The notes under the pieces are model-generated. The model was not told the origin of the DNA. It searched no databases and was given only the letters and a program-made list of their open reading frames with translations. Source: JAYFQE01 sp034927345 (GTDB lineage: Bacteria > Bacillota > Clostridia > Saccharofermentanales > UBA5734). From it: a stretch of 64,000 bases of DNA. Positions 44,332 through 54,297 of this stretch are shown here, one piece after another. The stretch is from the NCBI GenBank assembly GCA_034927345.1, contig JAYFQE010000020.1:1-64000 (forward strand). Direction: 5' to 3'. Both the position numbers and the translations under genes were made by a program. Positions within the stretch are counted from its first letter, which is position 1. Every line of letters begins with the position of its first letter.

Positions 44332-45218
44332 TAAGATTCCACCTCCCTGCTTTTAAAGAACCGGAGCTGCAGCGTGGTGATGATGACGACGGCCAGAAAT
44401 AAAATCAAGGCTTTGGCCGTGCCGTAACCATAGTTATTATTCTGGAAAGCTTCGACATAAACATTGAACGTGACGCTGTAAGTCGATCCTCCGGGACCGC
44501 CGCCGGTCAGGGAGAAGATGATGTCGAAGACCTTGATCGAGTTGACCAGGGCCATAAAGAAAGCCGTCGTCAGAGAAGGCGCCAGCATAGGCAGGGTAAT
44601 GTAGAAAAAACGTTGCCCAGGCGATGTTCCGTCCACAATAGCCGCTTCGTTCAATTCAGCAGGAATGGACTGCAGACCGGCGATGTAGATGACGATGTAG
44701 AATCCGATCGACTGCCAGATCGACACAAAAAGGACCGACCAAAAGGCCAGCTGGGGATCGCCCAGCCAGCTTAGCTCAAAAATGCTCCAATGAGTCATCT
44801 CATACAGCGCGTTGAAACCCTGGGAAAAGATAAACCGCCAGATAAAGCCGACAATAACCAGACTAAGGATGTAGGGGACAAAGAAAGCTGCCCGCAGCAC
44901 ATTGGCGCTGCGGAGCTTCTTGTCCAGCTGAACGGCGAGAAATATTGCCAGAACATTGACCAGGATGATAAATAAGAGACTGTAGCGGGCGGTAAACCAG
45001 GCGGCATGATTGAAACCGCTGTCGCCGGCGAACAATTTGCTGAAGTTGTCCAAACCGACAAAAACAGCCGCTTTACTGATCCCGTTCCATTGTGTCAGCG
45101 AGTAATACATGCTCATGATAAACGGGATATAAATGGCCAGAGATACAAAAATGACAGCCGGTGTGTTAAACAACGCAAATTCCAGGCGCTGCCGGTTCCG
45201 GGCACTGATTTTCTTCAC
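44331..45218 (-). CDS. ABC sugar transporter permease, MalF type
   Basis: A 295-residue permease with six membrane segments. It has the EAA loop NEAAIVDGTSPGQRFFYITLP and the FSLTGGGPGGSTYS motif typical of sugar permeases of this type. It is the first gene of the second import operon. The GTG start at 45216-45218 has GGGGG seven bases upstream; the open frame to the TTG at 45239 is probably not used. No ATPase gene is linked. Confidence 0.88.
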   Translation of the reverse strand: MKKISARNRQRLEFALFNTPAVIFVSLAIYIPFIMSMYYSLTQWNGISKAAVFVGLDNFSKLFAGDSGFNHAAWFTARYSLLFIILVNVLAIFLAVQLDKKLRSANVLRAAFFVPYILSLVIVGFIWRFIFSQGFNALYEMTHWSIFELSWLGDPQLAFWSVLFVSIWQSIGFYIVIYIAGLQSIPAELNEAAIVDGTSPGQRFFYITLPMLAPSLTTAFFMALVNSIKVFDIIFSLTGGGPGGSTYSVTFNVYVEAFQNNNYGYGTAKALILFLAVVIITTLQLRFFKSREVES

Positions 45219-45361
45219 AGCTTCACCCCCCTTATTCAATTAACGACCGCGAAAACGTTAAATCCTGTCTCTATTGTAAACCCGCGGACAGAAAAAGAAA
45301 AATGGATAGATGGCGACTGGAATGGGTAAAAAAGTACACTGGTCCAGGCCGGCGCCCGCTG

Positions 45362-45559
45362 CTATCGCCTGCCGCGCCGATGATCGGCGATTGTCCAGAC
45401 CGAGGTGACAATGACCAGAAGGCTGTAGATTAAAAGCAGGGTATTGAAAACCTGATTGCCGATGAAGTGCATGGCGTTATTAAAGAGGTCAATCACATAA
45501 AAGACCAGCATCATGACTGAAATGACCAGACACAAATGAGGTAAAGCGCGTTTTATCAT
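45362..45559 (-). CDS. Small two-segment membrane protein
   Basis: A 65-residue hydrophobic protein with two predicted membrane segments (about residues 7-25 and 36-57) and an Arg-rich end. GGAG lies seven bases before the ATG. It begins 20 bases after the stop of the phosphodiester-glycosidase gene on the same strand, so the two are likely co-transcribed. I do not recognise a family. Confidence 0.65.
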   Translation of the reverse strand: MIKRALPHLCLVISVMMLVFYVIDLFNNAMHFIGNQVFNTLLLIYSLLVIVTSVWTIADHRRGRR

Positions 45560-45579
45560 CGTAATGCTCCGATCCCGGC

Positions 45580-46683
45580 CTATTGCTCCGCTATATAGAC
45601 AATGTCGCTGATCCGCCGGCCGTTGTGGTAAGGCTGGTTGGCGATCTGACCCATAAAAGTCATAACTGAAGACTGCCCGCCGTCGAGATTGTAGGCAGCT
45701 TTACAGCCAAGATCATAAAAAAGCTGCGATAGCTGGGTCATGGTCAGACCGTCGGAATAACCCGGCTGACGGCCGTCAACAAGGACAAAACAATAGTGGC
45801 CGGGCTCATAATAGCCAATCGCGCTGCGGGGATTGGCGGCGGTAACCGAGCTGTTGAACCGGGTCATCGGCTGTCCGTTGTCCAGAAGCATCGGACCGAA
45901 TGACCAGGCCTGCCAGGCTCCGTTTTGCATGACCTTGTCCAGATTGAAGTCGCCGGCGGTTACCGTTTCCATTGTCCCGTCATAATTCATGACCAAAACA
46001 TCCTGGAAGGTTGTTTCCCGGTATAGCTCGCCGTTGCGGATGACAATGCCGGCGTCGCGGATGCCGTAATAATCGCCGGACATAGCCAGTATAGCCTGAT
46101 TTTCCTGGGCCATGTCAAGGACCTGGCCGGTCAAGCCGCGGCCGTACTGCCCGGTGGCAAACGCGGTCCGGAAATAATCGATATCGCTCAGATAGATATC
46201 GGCCGCGATATAGGCGACTTTACCGGTTTGCACACGGTTCAGGGTAATGCTGATATGGGCGCTCTGGTATGAGTGGTCTGTCTTGATGATATCGCCGCCG
46301 GTAAAACGTCCGGCGAATTTGGCTCCCCAGGCGCCAGATGCCGCCGATGTTGCCGCCGGAGCTGCGCTTGTCGTTGTCATGTCCGTGTTGCCGGCGGAGA
46401 CGGAGATATTGTCGCCGATAATCGAAGCCCGGCTATCGGTCGCGCCGCCTGATTCACTGGCGCCGGCAGCCGTTACGGAAGGGCGGGGCAGCACAATGCC
46501 GGATGATTTAATGTCGCGGGGCAGGACATGATGAAACAAAGCGAATATGACCAGTCCCGCGCCTACCAGCAGCAGATCAAAGAGGATAACCAGCGGCAGG
46601 GGTAAATTACGCCGCGCCGGTTTTTGGGGCCCGGCACGATGGACGGCCGTTGTGTGATCAGGTTGCTTAAGGCGTGATTTCAT
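45580..46683 (-). CDS. Membrane-anchored phosphodiester glycosidase family protein
   Basis: A 367-residue protein. One membrane segment near residues 29-54 is followed by a Ser/Ala/Thr-rich linker and a NAGPA/DUF2233 domain with AMSGDYYGIRD, FGPMLLDNGQPM, NPRSAIGYYEPGHYCFVLVD and the conserved end YNLDGGQSSVMTF. The family removes GlcNAc or related sugars from phosphodiester links and in bacteria is thought to act on wall or exported polymers. The substrate is unknown. A small membrane-protein gene follows at once. Confidence 0.82.
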   Translation of the reverse strand: MKSRLKQPDHTTAVHRAGPQKPARRNLPLPLVILFDLLLVGAGLVIFALFHHVLPRDIKSSGIVLPRPSVTAAGASESGGATDSRASIIGDNISVSAGNTDMTTTSAAPAATSAASGAWGAKFAGRFTGGDIIKTDHSYQSAHISITLNRVQTGKVAYIAADIYLSDIDYFRTAFATGQYGRGLTGQVLDMAQENQAILAMSGDYYGIRDAGIVIRNGELYRETTFQDVLVMNYDGTMETVTAGDFNLDKVMQNGAWQAWSFGPMLLDNGQPMTRFNSSVTAANPRSAIGYYEPGHYCFVLVDGRQPGYSDGLTMTQLSQLFYDLGCKAAYNLDGGQSSVMTFMGQIANQPYHNGRRISDIVYIAEQ

Positions 46684-47024
46684 GTCATATTACCCCATGT
46701 TCTTTCTTGTCTGCTATTATACCGCAACTTTCCCCTCCTGCGGAGCCGGCAGACTGCTCAGACGTTAATGTCCGGGAGGTTGAAGCGCCGGCGCCGCGAC
46801 CGGACAAGCGCCGCGGCCGGACGGCGGATAAACCGGTAATTTGACGAAAGCCTGAATCTTGTGTGAAAGTCTGCGCAAATGCGGCTTTTGGGGCTTTTGA
46901 GCCATTGAAGTGCATCATCTGATATGATAGATTGCTGGTATAATAATGAATCCAGAGTCTGACTTGCATGGATCTGCCGGCCGGCAGAGGCAGAGGTTAT
47001 TGATGATAGAAAGGCGGATGCCGC
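46684..47024. other. 341-base divergent intergenic region
   Basis: The gap lies between the phosphodiester glycosidase (minus) and the glycosyltransferase (plus). It contains a plus-strand extended -10 at 46936-46944 and a minus-strand TATAAT near 46716-46721. The middle is GC-rich with several CCGGC/GCCGG inverted segments and no credible gene. Confidence 0.5.
46936..46944 (+). promoter_or_regulatory. Extended -10 promoter of the glycosyltransferase gene
   Basis: TGGTATAAT matches TGnTATAAT exactly, about 80 bases before the ATG at 47025. Confidence 0.55.
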
Positions 47025-48068
47025 ATGGATTTGCCCAGCATTCTCATACCAGCTTACAAACCGGATCAGAAAATGATTGATTTAATTCAATCTTTACATC
47101 AAAAGGGCTTTTCCCGGATTATGATCGTGAATGACGGCAGCGGGCCGCAATATGAGCCGGTCTTTATGACGGCTGCGGCTCTCGGCTGTCTGGTTTTACA
47201 GCACGCGGTCAACATGGGCAAAGGACGTGCCCTGAAGACCGGTTTCAATGAGGCTCTGTACAGAGGCTATGCCGATCACGGCCTGATTACGGCCGATGCG
47301 GACGGTCAGCATACGCCGGCCGATATCAGCCATATAGCGGAAGTCATGACCCAGAATCCGGATAGCCTTGTTTTGGGCGTCCGCCGGTTTACCGGGCAAG
47401 TGCCGCTGAAGAACCGGCTCGGCAACGGAATTACCCGCCTGATTTTCGCCCTGATAAACGGGAAAACGGTTTATGATACCCAAACCGGCCTGCGCGGTAT
47501 TCCCGCCGCCCATCTGCCGCTGATCCTGACCCTGGCCGGCGAACGATATGAATACGAAATGAACATGCTGCTGGCGATCAAACCGAATCATATACCGCTG
47601 GAGCAGGTGACGATCGAAACGGTTTACATCGAAGGCAATAAATCCTCTCATTTCAAGGCTTTCCAGGATTCGGCGCGGATTTACGCGTTGTTGTTTAAAT
47701 TTATCCTTTCCTCAGCCGCCGCGGCCGGCGTGGATTATGGAATTTTTGCCCTGATGCATATCAGCTTCCCCGGGCAGTTGATCGCCAGTGTCGTTGTCGC
47801 CCGGGCTTTCAGTTCGCTGATTAATTTTCTGATCAACCGGAATCTGGTTTTCAAACAAAAAGGAGCCGCGGCTTCGGCCGCCGCCCGTTATTATGCACTG
47901 GCCGCGGCTGTCATGCTGGTCGGCTACCTGATGATCAAAGGATTAACCGGATCCGTTGGCCTCAATGTTTATCTGGCTAAGGTTATCAGCGACGTATCAC
48001 TCTATTTCGTCAGTTTCTATGTCCAGCGGGAATTTGTTTATCAGGTCCGCGAGCAGGCAAACACCTGA
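47025..48068 (+). CDS. Glycosyltransferase family 2 fused to a GtrA-like membrane domain
   Basis: A 347-residue fusion. Residues 1-225 form a GT2 domain (ILIPAYKPDQKMIDLI, IVNDGSG, metal motif TADADGQHTPAD). From about 228 to the end is a four-segment GtrA-like membrane domain (FLINRNLVFKQKGA). Such fusions are thought to move or attach sugars on polyprenyl-phosphate carriers for wall or surface polymers. The gene is transcribed alone, with the helicase gene next on the same strand after 125 bases. Confidence 0.87.
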   Translation: MDLPSILIPAYKPDQKMIDLIQSLHQKGFSRIMIVNDGSGPQYEPVFMTAAALGCLVLQHAVNMGKGRALKTGFNEALYRGYADHGLITADADGQHTPADISHIAEVMTQNPDSLVLGVRRFTGQVPLKNRLGNGITRLIFALINGKTVYDTQTGLRGIPAAHLPLILTLAGERYEYEMNMLLAIKPNHIPLEQVTIETVYIEGNKSSHFKAFQDSARIYALLFKFILSSAAAAGVDYGIFALMHISFPGQLIASVVVARAFSSLINFLINRNLVFKQKGAAASAAARYYALAAAVMLVGYLMIKGLTGSVGLNVYLAKVISDVSLYFVSFYVQREFVYQVREQANT

Positions 48069-48095
48069 TCAGATCCGGCATAGGACAATCCGGCG

Positions 48096-48104
48096 TGTTA
48101 TAAT
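48096..48104 (+). promoter_or_regulatory. Extended -10 promoter of the giant helicase gene
   Basis: TGTTATAAT matches TGnTATAAT, about 90 bases before the ATG. Confidence 0.5.
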
Positions 48105-48193
48105 GAAGTTCGCAACGTTCCCTGAGCCGGCCGGAATGAACGGCAGAGCGGGAATGTTGGCCGGGACCATAACACTGCCGGAGGATATGCGAT

Positions 48194-51100
48194 ATGGCCG
48201 AGAACCAGACAACCTGCTCTGTTCGGCAGGATTTGAGTTTTGATATCCAATACAGTCCCCTTGTAAATTTCGCGATGCAGCAGAACCATGTGCCGATTAT
48301 CCGGCGCCTGCTTATTAAAAATGAATCTCCGGAATCCATGGACAATCTGGCGCTGACCCTTGCCGGCGCGTCGGAGTTTGTCCGCCCGTATACAAAACAA
48401 ATCATGTCGCTGCCGGCCCAGACCGATCTGGATGTCGGTCTGGTCGATCTGCAGCTGCAGCCGGAATTTCTCGCCGGCCTGACTGAGCGGCTGGCTGGCG
48501 AAATAAGAGTGTCCCTGGATCGCGCCGACGGATCAACCCTGTTGAAAAAAACGATGTCATTGGACGTGCTGGCTTTCGATGAATGGGGCGGCGCCGCTGT
48601 CCTGCCGGAGCTGCTATGCGCTTTTGTTACGCCCAACCACCCGGCTATAGCCGATATCCTCGTCCAAGCCGCCGTATTTTTAAAACAGTGGACCGGAGAT
48701 CCCTCGCTGGACGGCTATCAGCGTAAAGAACCTAACCGCGTGCGTCAGCAGGCCGCGGCGATATACGGAGCCCTGCAGGCCCGGCAGATTGTCTATTGCC
48801 TGCCGCCGGCCAGTTTTGAGCAAAACGGCCAGCGGATCCGTCTGGCCGATGTCCTGTTAGAAAAGAAGATGGGCACCTGCCTGGATCTGACGCTGCTTTA
48901 TGCCGCCTGCCTGGAGGCCGCCGGTTTGAATCCGGTGCTCAATATCATCAAAGACCATGCCTTCGCCGGCGTTTGGCTTACGGATACCTGTTTCCCGGAA
49001 ACGCTTCAGGACGATGTTTCTTTACTGGCCAAACAAACCGCGGCCGGTATTCAGGATTTGCTGCTGGTCGAAACGACTGCCTTTGTCGCCGGTAAATCGA
49101 TCCCCTTTGATGACGCGGAAAAACTGGCGCTGCAGCATTTACGCAAAGAAGACGACTTTATCTGCCTGATCGATATCCGCCGGGCCCGGGCTTCGGGCAT
49201 CCGGCCTTTACCGCAGCGTATTTTAAAACCCGGCGGCTGGACTGTCCGGACGGACGCGGCGGAGCCGGGAATAACTGAACGCCCGGAGCCGGCCGCGCCA
49301 GCCGATCTGGAAATCCAGGCGCGATTGAAGGCCGTTGACGCTGCGCCGCCGATGACCCGGCAAAAGCAGTGGGAGCGTAAATTACTTGATTTGAGTTTGC
49401 GCAATACCTTGCTTAATTTCCGGCTGACAAAAAATACTGTCCGCCTTTTCGCCCGCCAGTTGGCGCATTTGGAAGATTTATTGTCCAACGGCACAGATTT
49501 TCAGGTTCTGGAACGGCCGGCAGACTGGCTGGATGATCCGCGTGATCCGCGTTCTTTTGAAAACCAATTTAATCTGGATCCCTATGAACAGCTGCTGGAA
49601 TTTGAATTTCAACAAAAACGGCTGCGCACGCCGCTGGATGCCGCCGACCTGCTGAACGCCATGACCGGCTTGTATCGCAGCGCCCGTTCATCGCTCGAGG
49701 AAAACGGCGCCAATACTTTGTACCTGGCCCTGGGCTTTTTGCGTTGGTATGAAACCGACATCAGCCAGCAGCCGCGGTATGCGCCTCTGGTGCTGATTCC
49801 GGTCGACCTGATCCGCCGGTCGGTCAGCAAAGGTTATATGATTCGCAACCGCGATGAAGAACCACAAGTCAATATTACGCTGCTGGAACTGCTGCGTCAG
49901 GATTTTGGCCTGACCATCAGCGGCCTTGATCCGCTGCCGCGCGATGAAAACGGCGTTGATGTCAAGGCCGTGCTGAATATTTTCCGCCAGGCGGTCTTGC
50001 AGCGGCCGCGGTGGACGGTCCTGGATGAAGCTTACCTGGGTATTTTCTCCTTTACGCAATTCATCATGTGGTATGATATCCGGAATCGCGCGGATGATCT
50101 GGCGAAGAACCGGGTTGTCGCCAGTTTGATGGCCGGGAAGCTGTCCTGGCAGCCGAAGGAGCTTTTGCCTCCCGATCTGGATTTGGATGAACTCTATGAT
50201 CCTGAACAGACTTTCCTGCCGATCAGCGCCGACGCTTCGCAGCTGGCGGCGATTCATGCCGCCGGCGAAGGGCAGAGCTTCGTGCTGCATGGTCCGCCGG
50301 GAACCGGCAAATCGCAGACCATTACCAACCTGATTGCCAACGCTCTGGCCCGGGGGAAAACAGTTTTATTCGTGGCGGAAAAGATGGCGGCGCTGACCGT
50401 GGTGCAGCGGCGGCTGGAGGCTATCGGCCTCGGCCCCTTCTGTCTGGAGCTGCATTCAAATAAATCGCGTAAAAAAGATGTCCTGGAGCAATTGCGCCTG
50501 GCATCGGAGATCGCCCGCACCGGACCGCCGGAAGGCTACGCCCGCCAGGCCGGATTGCTGCATGAACTGCGGGGCGACTTAAGCGCCTATGTGCGCCGGT
50601 TATATCGGACTTATCCTTTCGGCCTGAATCTTTTTGAGGCGATCAGCCGATTCGGCGAACTGTCGGATGCCGCTGAAGGTGTGATTTTGGACACCTCGGT
50701 TTTTGCCGATCTGGAACAAAGCCAGGTGGATCAATGGTTTGCCTTGACCGGCGATCTTCAGGCCGCCGCCCGGGATATCGGCCGGCCTTATCGTCATCCG
50801 CTGGCCGATCTGGCTGTGACGCAGTGGAGCCAGTCGGCCAAATCGGCGGCGGCCGCCCAGCTGCCGCAATATCTGGAGGCTCTGGCGGAAGCCGCGCGTC
50901 AAACGGAGACGATCCGGAATCTGCTGCAGCTGCCGGGATGTCCTGAACCGGGCCGTCCGGCTGTTTTACGCCGCCAGGCTGAAAATCTGCAACGCGTCTG
51001 CCGGCAAATCGCTGCTTTACCTGATTTGCCGCCTGTCCTGCTGACCGCGCCGGATTTGGCTGTGCTGGCCGGCCAACTGGATACCGTATGCGGCCAAGGT

Positions 51101-54100
51101 CAGGTGATGACCGCCGCGCAGGCGGCGTTGGCGGCCGTTTTCCGGGACTCTGTCTTTGACGAATCCGGCGAGACCTTGCTGACCGCCTGGAGACAGTATT
51201 CGCAGAAGGGATTTCTGCCGCGCCTTATGGGACAGCTCCGTCTGGGCAAGCGCCTGAAGCAGCATCTCAAACCCGGCTGCCGCCTGGCAGCCGGCCAGAT
51301 CGAGTCATTGCTTCAACATCTGGCTCATCATCAAAACGCCCGCCGGCAAATCGACCGCGTCCGGCCTTTGATTCCCGGGCAGCTGGACGGTTATTGGCAG
51401 GATCTGACCACCGATTGGGCAGCCGGCCGGCAGTATGCGGCCTGTCTGCCGGAACTGGCGCAAGCGATGGAAACTTTAACCGGCGACTGCCGGAGCGCCG
51501 ACCGGTTAGCTTTGCGTTTCAGCGAAATAATGTCCGGCCGGCCAGACCGCGAAAAACTGGCCGTTTACCTGCAGACGATGGATCGGCAGGCTCAGCTGCA
51601 GCAACAGCTGGCCGCCTTGCTGGCGATCGATTTTTCGGCATTGAGCGAAGAAGATATTCCGAATGAACCGTCTGATCCGGCTGCTGCGGCCGAACCGGCT
51701 GAAACAGATCGGACGGCCGGATCCTGGTACATCTGGCTGATGCCGGTAGCCAAAGGCTGGCTGGATAATCTGGCTCAGCTGCGCGAGTGGTGCGTATGGC
51801 GGACGGTACGCGGCCGGGCCTGCGAGGCCGGACTTACGCCGCTGGTTACCGCGCTGGAGCAGGGCGTTTTCGGTCCGGATGAAGGGCCGGCTGCTTTTGC
51901 CCGGGCTTTTTATCAAGCAGCGGCAACCTGGATTATTGAACAGGATCCGGCCTTGAACGCATTTTCCGGTCAGTTGTTTGAAGAAAAAATCCGCCGTTTC
52001 AAACAGAATTATGCCCAGTTTGAGCAAATGACCCAAAAGGAGCTCTATGCCCGCCTGGCAGCCGGCGTTCCCCGCTTCGACCTGGAAGCCGCCGCCAGTT
52101 CGGAACTGGGCATCCTGCAGCGCGCGATCAAGAGCAACGGCCGCGCCCTGTCGATCCGCCGCTTATTTGAACTGATACCTAATCTGCTGCCCCGTCTGAC
52201 GCCGTGCATGCTGATGAGCCCGATATCAGTCGCCCAATACCTGGATCCCGGCCAGACTTTGTTTGATCTGGTGGTTTTTGATGAAGCGTCGCAGATGCCG
52301 ACCTGTGAAGCTGTCGGCGCCATGGCCCGAGGCCGCGAGGTCGTGGTGGTCGGCGATCCGCGCCAGTTGCCGCCGACCAGCTTTTTCGCGATCGACAACA
52401 CAGACGAGGAGCACTTCGATACGGAAGATCTGGAAAGTGTTCTTGACGACTGCCTGGCGCTGTCTATGCCGCAAATGCATCTGCTCTGGCATTACCGCAG
52501 CCGGCACGAGAGCTTGATTGCTTTTTCCAACCGGCAATATTACGAGAACAAGCTGCTGACCTTTCCATCGCCCAGCGATCTGGTTTCCCGGGTCCGGCTG
52601 GTGCCGGTCGACGGCGTTTACGATCGCGGCCGCAGCAAGCAAAACCGGATCGAAGCGCAGGCGGTGGTGGATGAGATTGTCCGCCGTTTGCAGGATCCGC
52701 TTCTTGGCCGCCAAAGCATCGGCGTCGTGACCTTTAATACCATCCAGCAAAATCTGATCGATGACCTGCTGACCGATGTTTTCCGCGAACGGCCGGATTT
52801 GGAGGAAAAAGCCACACAGGGCATTGAACCGGTCTTTATCAAGAATCTGGAAAATGTCCAGGGCGATGAACGTGATGTCATTCTCTTTTCCATCGGTTAT
52901 GGGCCGGACAAGAACGGCCGCGTCAGCCTCAATTTCGGTCCGCTGAATCGGGAGGGCGGCTGGCGGCGCCTGAATGTCGCCGCTTCCCGCGCCCGAAATG
53001 AGATGATGGTTTTCTCGACCATTCAACCGGAACAACTGGATATAACGCGGACCAGCGCGCTCGGCGTAGCCGGCTTAAAAGCGTTTCTTGAATATGCCCG
53101 GCGCGGCCGCCAGGGCTTGCCGGTTTCCGCAGCTCAGACGGTTATGGCTCAGACGCCGGGCATACCGGCGGCCGATTCGGCCGGCCTGGCCGCTCAGGTC
53201 GCCGCCGCGTTGGAGGAAAACGGTTATCCGACGCAATTGTTGGTGGGCAGTTCCGGCTATCGGATTGACCTGGGCGTCATTCATCCGGACCGGCCTGGCG
53301 AATACATTTTAGGTATTCTCTGCAACGGCGCCACTTATCGGAACGCCAGGACAACCCGCGACCGGGAAGTCCTGCAAATGAGCATTCTGCAGCAACTCGG
53401 CTGGCAGCTGCATCAGATCTGGGCGGTTGACTGGTGGGAAAATCCGGCGAAAGAAATCCGGCGCCTCCTGCAGCGCCTGGAGGTGTTGCGTCATGAAACC
53501 GCGGATGCGCTGCCGGTTGAAGCGGCAGCCCGGCCTGCCGTCCAACCTTCTGCCCAGCCTGCCGCTGAACTGCCGGCTGTCAACCGGCTGGCTCAGGCAT
53601 CGCCGCCGCCGGTCGGACAAACCGGCCGGGAACCCTCCGTCAAGCCGCCCGCGGCGGACGGACGCCCTTATGTCATAACCGGCCTGTCTTTTACCCCTCT
53701 CAGCCTGGAAGCTTTTCTGCTGCCGAAAAACACCGGCTTGATTGCCGGCAAGATGCAGGCGATCCTGAAAGCAGAAGCGCCGATCAGCCGGCTCCTGCTC
53801 TTTAAACGATTATTACAGTCCTGCGGACTCAACCGCCTCAGCCCGCGCCTGGAACAAAAACTGGACCAGGTTCTGGCAGCCGGCGCCGTTCAAATGATCC
53901 GGCATGACGACTTGATCTTCTGCTGGCTGCCGGACCAGAATCCGACCGGCTATTGCGAATGGCGCCAGGCGGAAGACGATGCGGCGCGGCGTCAGCCGGA
54001 GGACCTGCCGCCGGAAGAAATTGCGGCCCTGGTACGCCAGATCCTGCGGCGGCAGATCGGTATGCCGCGGACGGATCTGATTCGGGAAGGCGCCCGCATG

Positions 54101-54226
54101 CTGGGCTATAGCCGAATGGGAGCAGCGATCGACCGCGTTTTCCGGCAGGGAATCGATTTGGCGCTGGAATGGGGATGGGCGGCCGACAGCAGGAATGACG
54201 GCGGCTATTTGTCGGCCGGTACCTGA
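48194..54226 (+). CDS. Giant DUF4011-type SF1 helicase with transglutaminase-like and Vsr-like domains
   Basis: A 2010-residue protein. In order: an N-terminal beta-rich region; a transglutaminase-like segment (MGTCLDLTLLYAACLEAAGL with Cys229, DHAFAGVWL with His255); DUF4011 from about 390 (WERKLLDLSLRNTLLNFR); an SF1 helicase split by a long helical insert. Helicase motifs are GPPGTGKSQTITNL (about 700), VVFDEASQMP (about 1360), GDPRQLPPTSFF, VQGDERDVILFSIGYG and NVAASRARNEMMVFS. A Vsr-like MTES_1575 fold follows (about 1675-1760), then a DUF3320-like end. The usual nuclease motif GIECDG reads GILCNG here, so cleavage may be lost. Nucleic-acid processing, perhaps defence, is inferred. GGAGG precedes the ATG by nine bases. 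Confidence 0.85.
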   Translation: MAENQTTCSVRQDLSFDIQYSPLVNFAMQQNHVPIIRRLLIKNESPESMDNLALTLAGASEFVRPYTKQIMSLPAQTDLDVGLVDLQLQPEFLAGLTERLAGEIRVSLDRADGSTLLKKTMSLDVLAFDEWGGAAVLPELLCAFVTPNHPAIADILVQAAVFLKQWTGDPSLDGYQRKEPNRVRQQAAAIYGALQARQIVYCLPPASFEQNGQRIRLADVLLEKKMGTCLDLTLLYAACLEAAGLNPVLNIIKDHAFAGVWLTDTCFPETLQDDVSLLAKQTAAGIQDLLLVETTAFVAGKSIPFDDAEKLALQHLRKEDDFICLIDIRRARASGIRPLPQRILKPGGWTVRTDAAEPGITERPEPAAPADLEIQARLKAVDAAPPMTRQKQWERKLLDLSLRNTLLNFRLTKNTVRLFARQLAHLEDLLSNGTDFQVLERPADWLDDPRDPRSFENQFNLDPYEQLLEFEFQQKRLRTPLDAADLLNAMTGLYRSARSSLEENGANTLYLALGFLRWYETDISQQPRYAPLVLIPVDLIRRSVSKGYMIRNRDEEPQVNITLLELLRQDFGLTISGLDPLPRDENGVDVKAVLNIFRQAVLQRPRWTVLDEAYLGIFSFTQFIMWYDIRNRADDLAKNRVVASLMAGKLSWQPKELLPPDLDLDELYDPEQTFLPISADASQLAAIHAAGEGQSFVLHGPPGTGKSQTITNLIANALARGKTVLFVAEKMAALTVVQRRLEAIGLGPFCLELHSNKSRKKDVLEQLRLASEIARTGPPEGYARQAGLLHELRGDLSAYVRRLYRTYPFGLNLFEAISRFGELSDAAEGVILDTSVFADLEQSQVDQWFALTGDLQAAARDIGRPYRHPLADLAVTQWSQSAKSAAAAQLPQYLEALAEAARQTETIRNLLQLPGCPEPGRPAVLRRQAENLQRVCRQIAALPDLPPVLLTAPDLAVLAGQLDTVCGQGQVMTAAQAALAAVFRDSVFDESGETLLTAWRQYSQKGFLPRLMGQLRLGKRLKQHLKPGCRLAAGQIESLLQHLAHHQNARRQIDRVRPLIPGQLDGYWQDLTTDWAAGRQYAACLPELAQAMETLTGDCRSADRLALRFSEIMSGRPDREKLAVYLQTMDRQAQLQQQLAALLAIDFSALSEEDIPNEPSDPAAAAEPAETDRTAGSWYIWLMPVAKGWLDNLAQLREWCVWRTVRGRACEAGLTPLVTALEQGVFGPDEGPAAFARAFYQAAATWIIEQDPALNAFSGQLFEEKIRRFKQNYAQFEQMTQKELYARLAAGVPRFDLEAAASSELGILQRAIKSNGRALSIRRLFELIPNLLPRLTPCMLMSPISVAQYLDPGQTLFDLVVFDEASQMPTCEAVGAMARGREVVVVGDPRQLPPTSFFAIDNTDEEHFDTEDLESVLDDCLALSMPQMHLLWHYRSRHESLIAFSNRQYYENKLLTFPSPSDLVSRVRLVPVDGVYDRGRSKQNRIEAQAVVDEIVRRLQDPLLGRQSIGVVTFNTIQQNLIDDLLTDVFRERPDLEEKATQGIEPVFIKNLENVQGDERDVILFSIGYGPDKNGRVSLNFGPLNREGGWRRLNVAASRARNEMMVFSTIQPEQLDITRTSALGVAGLKAFLEYARRGRQGLPVSAAQTVMAQTPGIPAADSAGLAAQVAAALEENGYPTQLLVGSSGYRIDLGVIHPDRPGEYILGILCNGATYRNARTTRDREVLQMSILQQLGWQLHQIWAVDWWENPAKEIRRLLQRLEVLRHETADALPVEAAARPAVQPSAQPAAELPAVNRLAQASPPPVGQTGREPSVKPPAADGRPYVITGLSFTPLSLEAFLLPKNTGLIAGKMQAILKAEAPISRLLLFKRLLQSCGLNRLSPRLEQKLDQVLAAGAVQMIRHDDLIFCWLPDQNPTGYCEWRQAEDDAARRQPEDLPPEEIAALVRQILRRQIGMPRTDLIREGARMLGYSRMGAAIDRVFRQGIDLALEWGWAADSRNDGGYLSAGT

Positions 54227-54297
54227 ATAGATTCTCTCGCCGGCATATAACCGGCAGATGCTCATTATAAACATCAGCCGGGAATGGCGGGAATTGC

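Noticed and set aside
45247..45262. CcpA cre-like sequence around GAAAACGTTAAA upstream of the second importer
   Set aside because: About three conserved positions of the cre consensus do not match, so I do not call it a site.
46685..46969. Minus-strand open frame of 94 codons
   Set aside because: It covers the promoter region of both flanking genes, its composition is unlike a protein, and it has no ribosome binding site.
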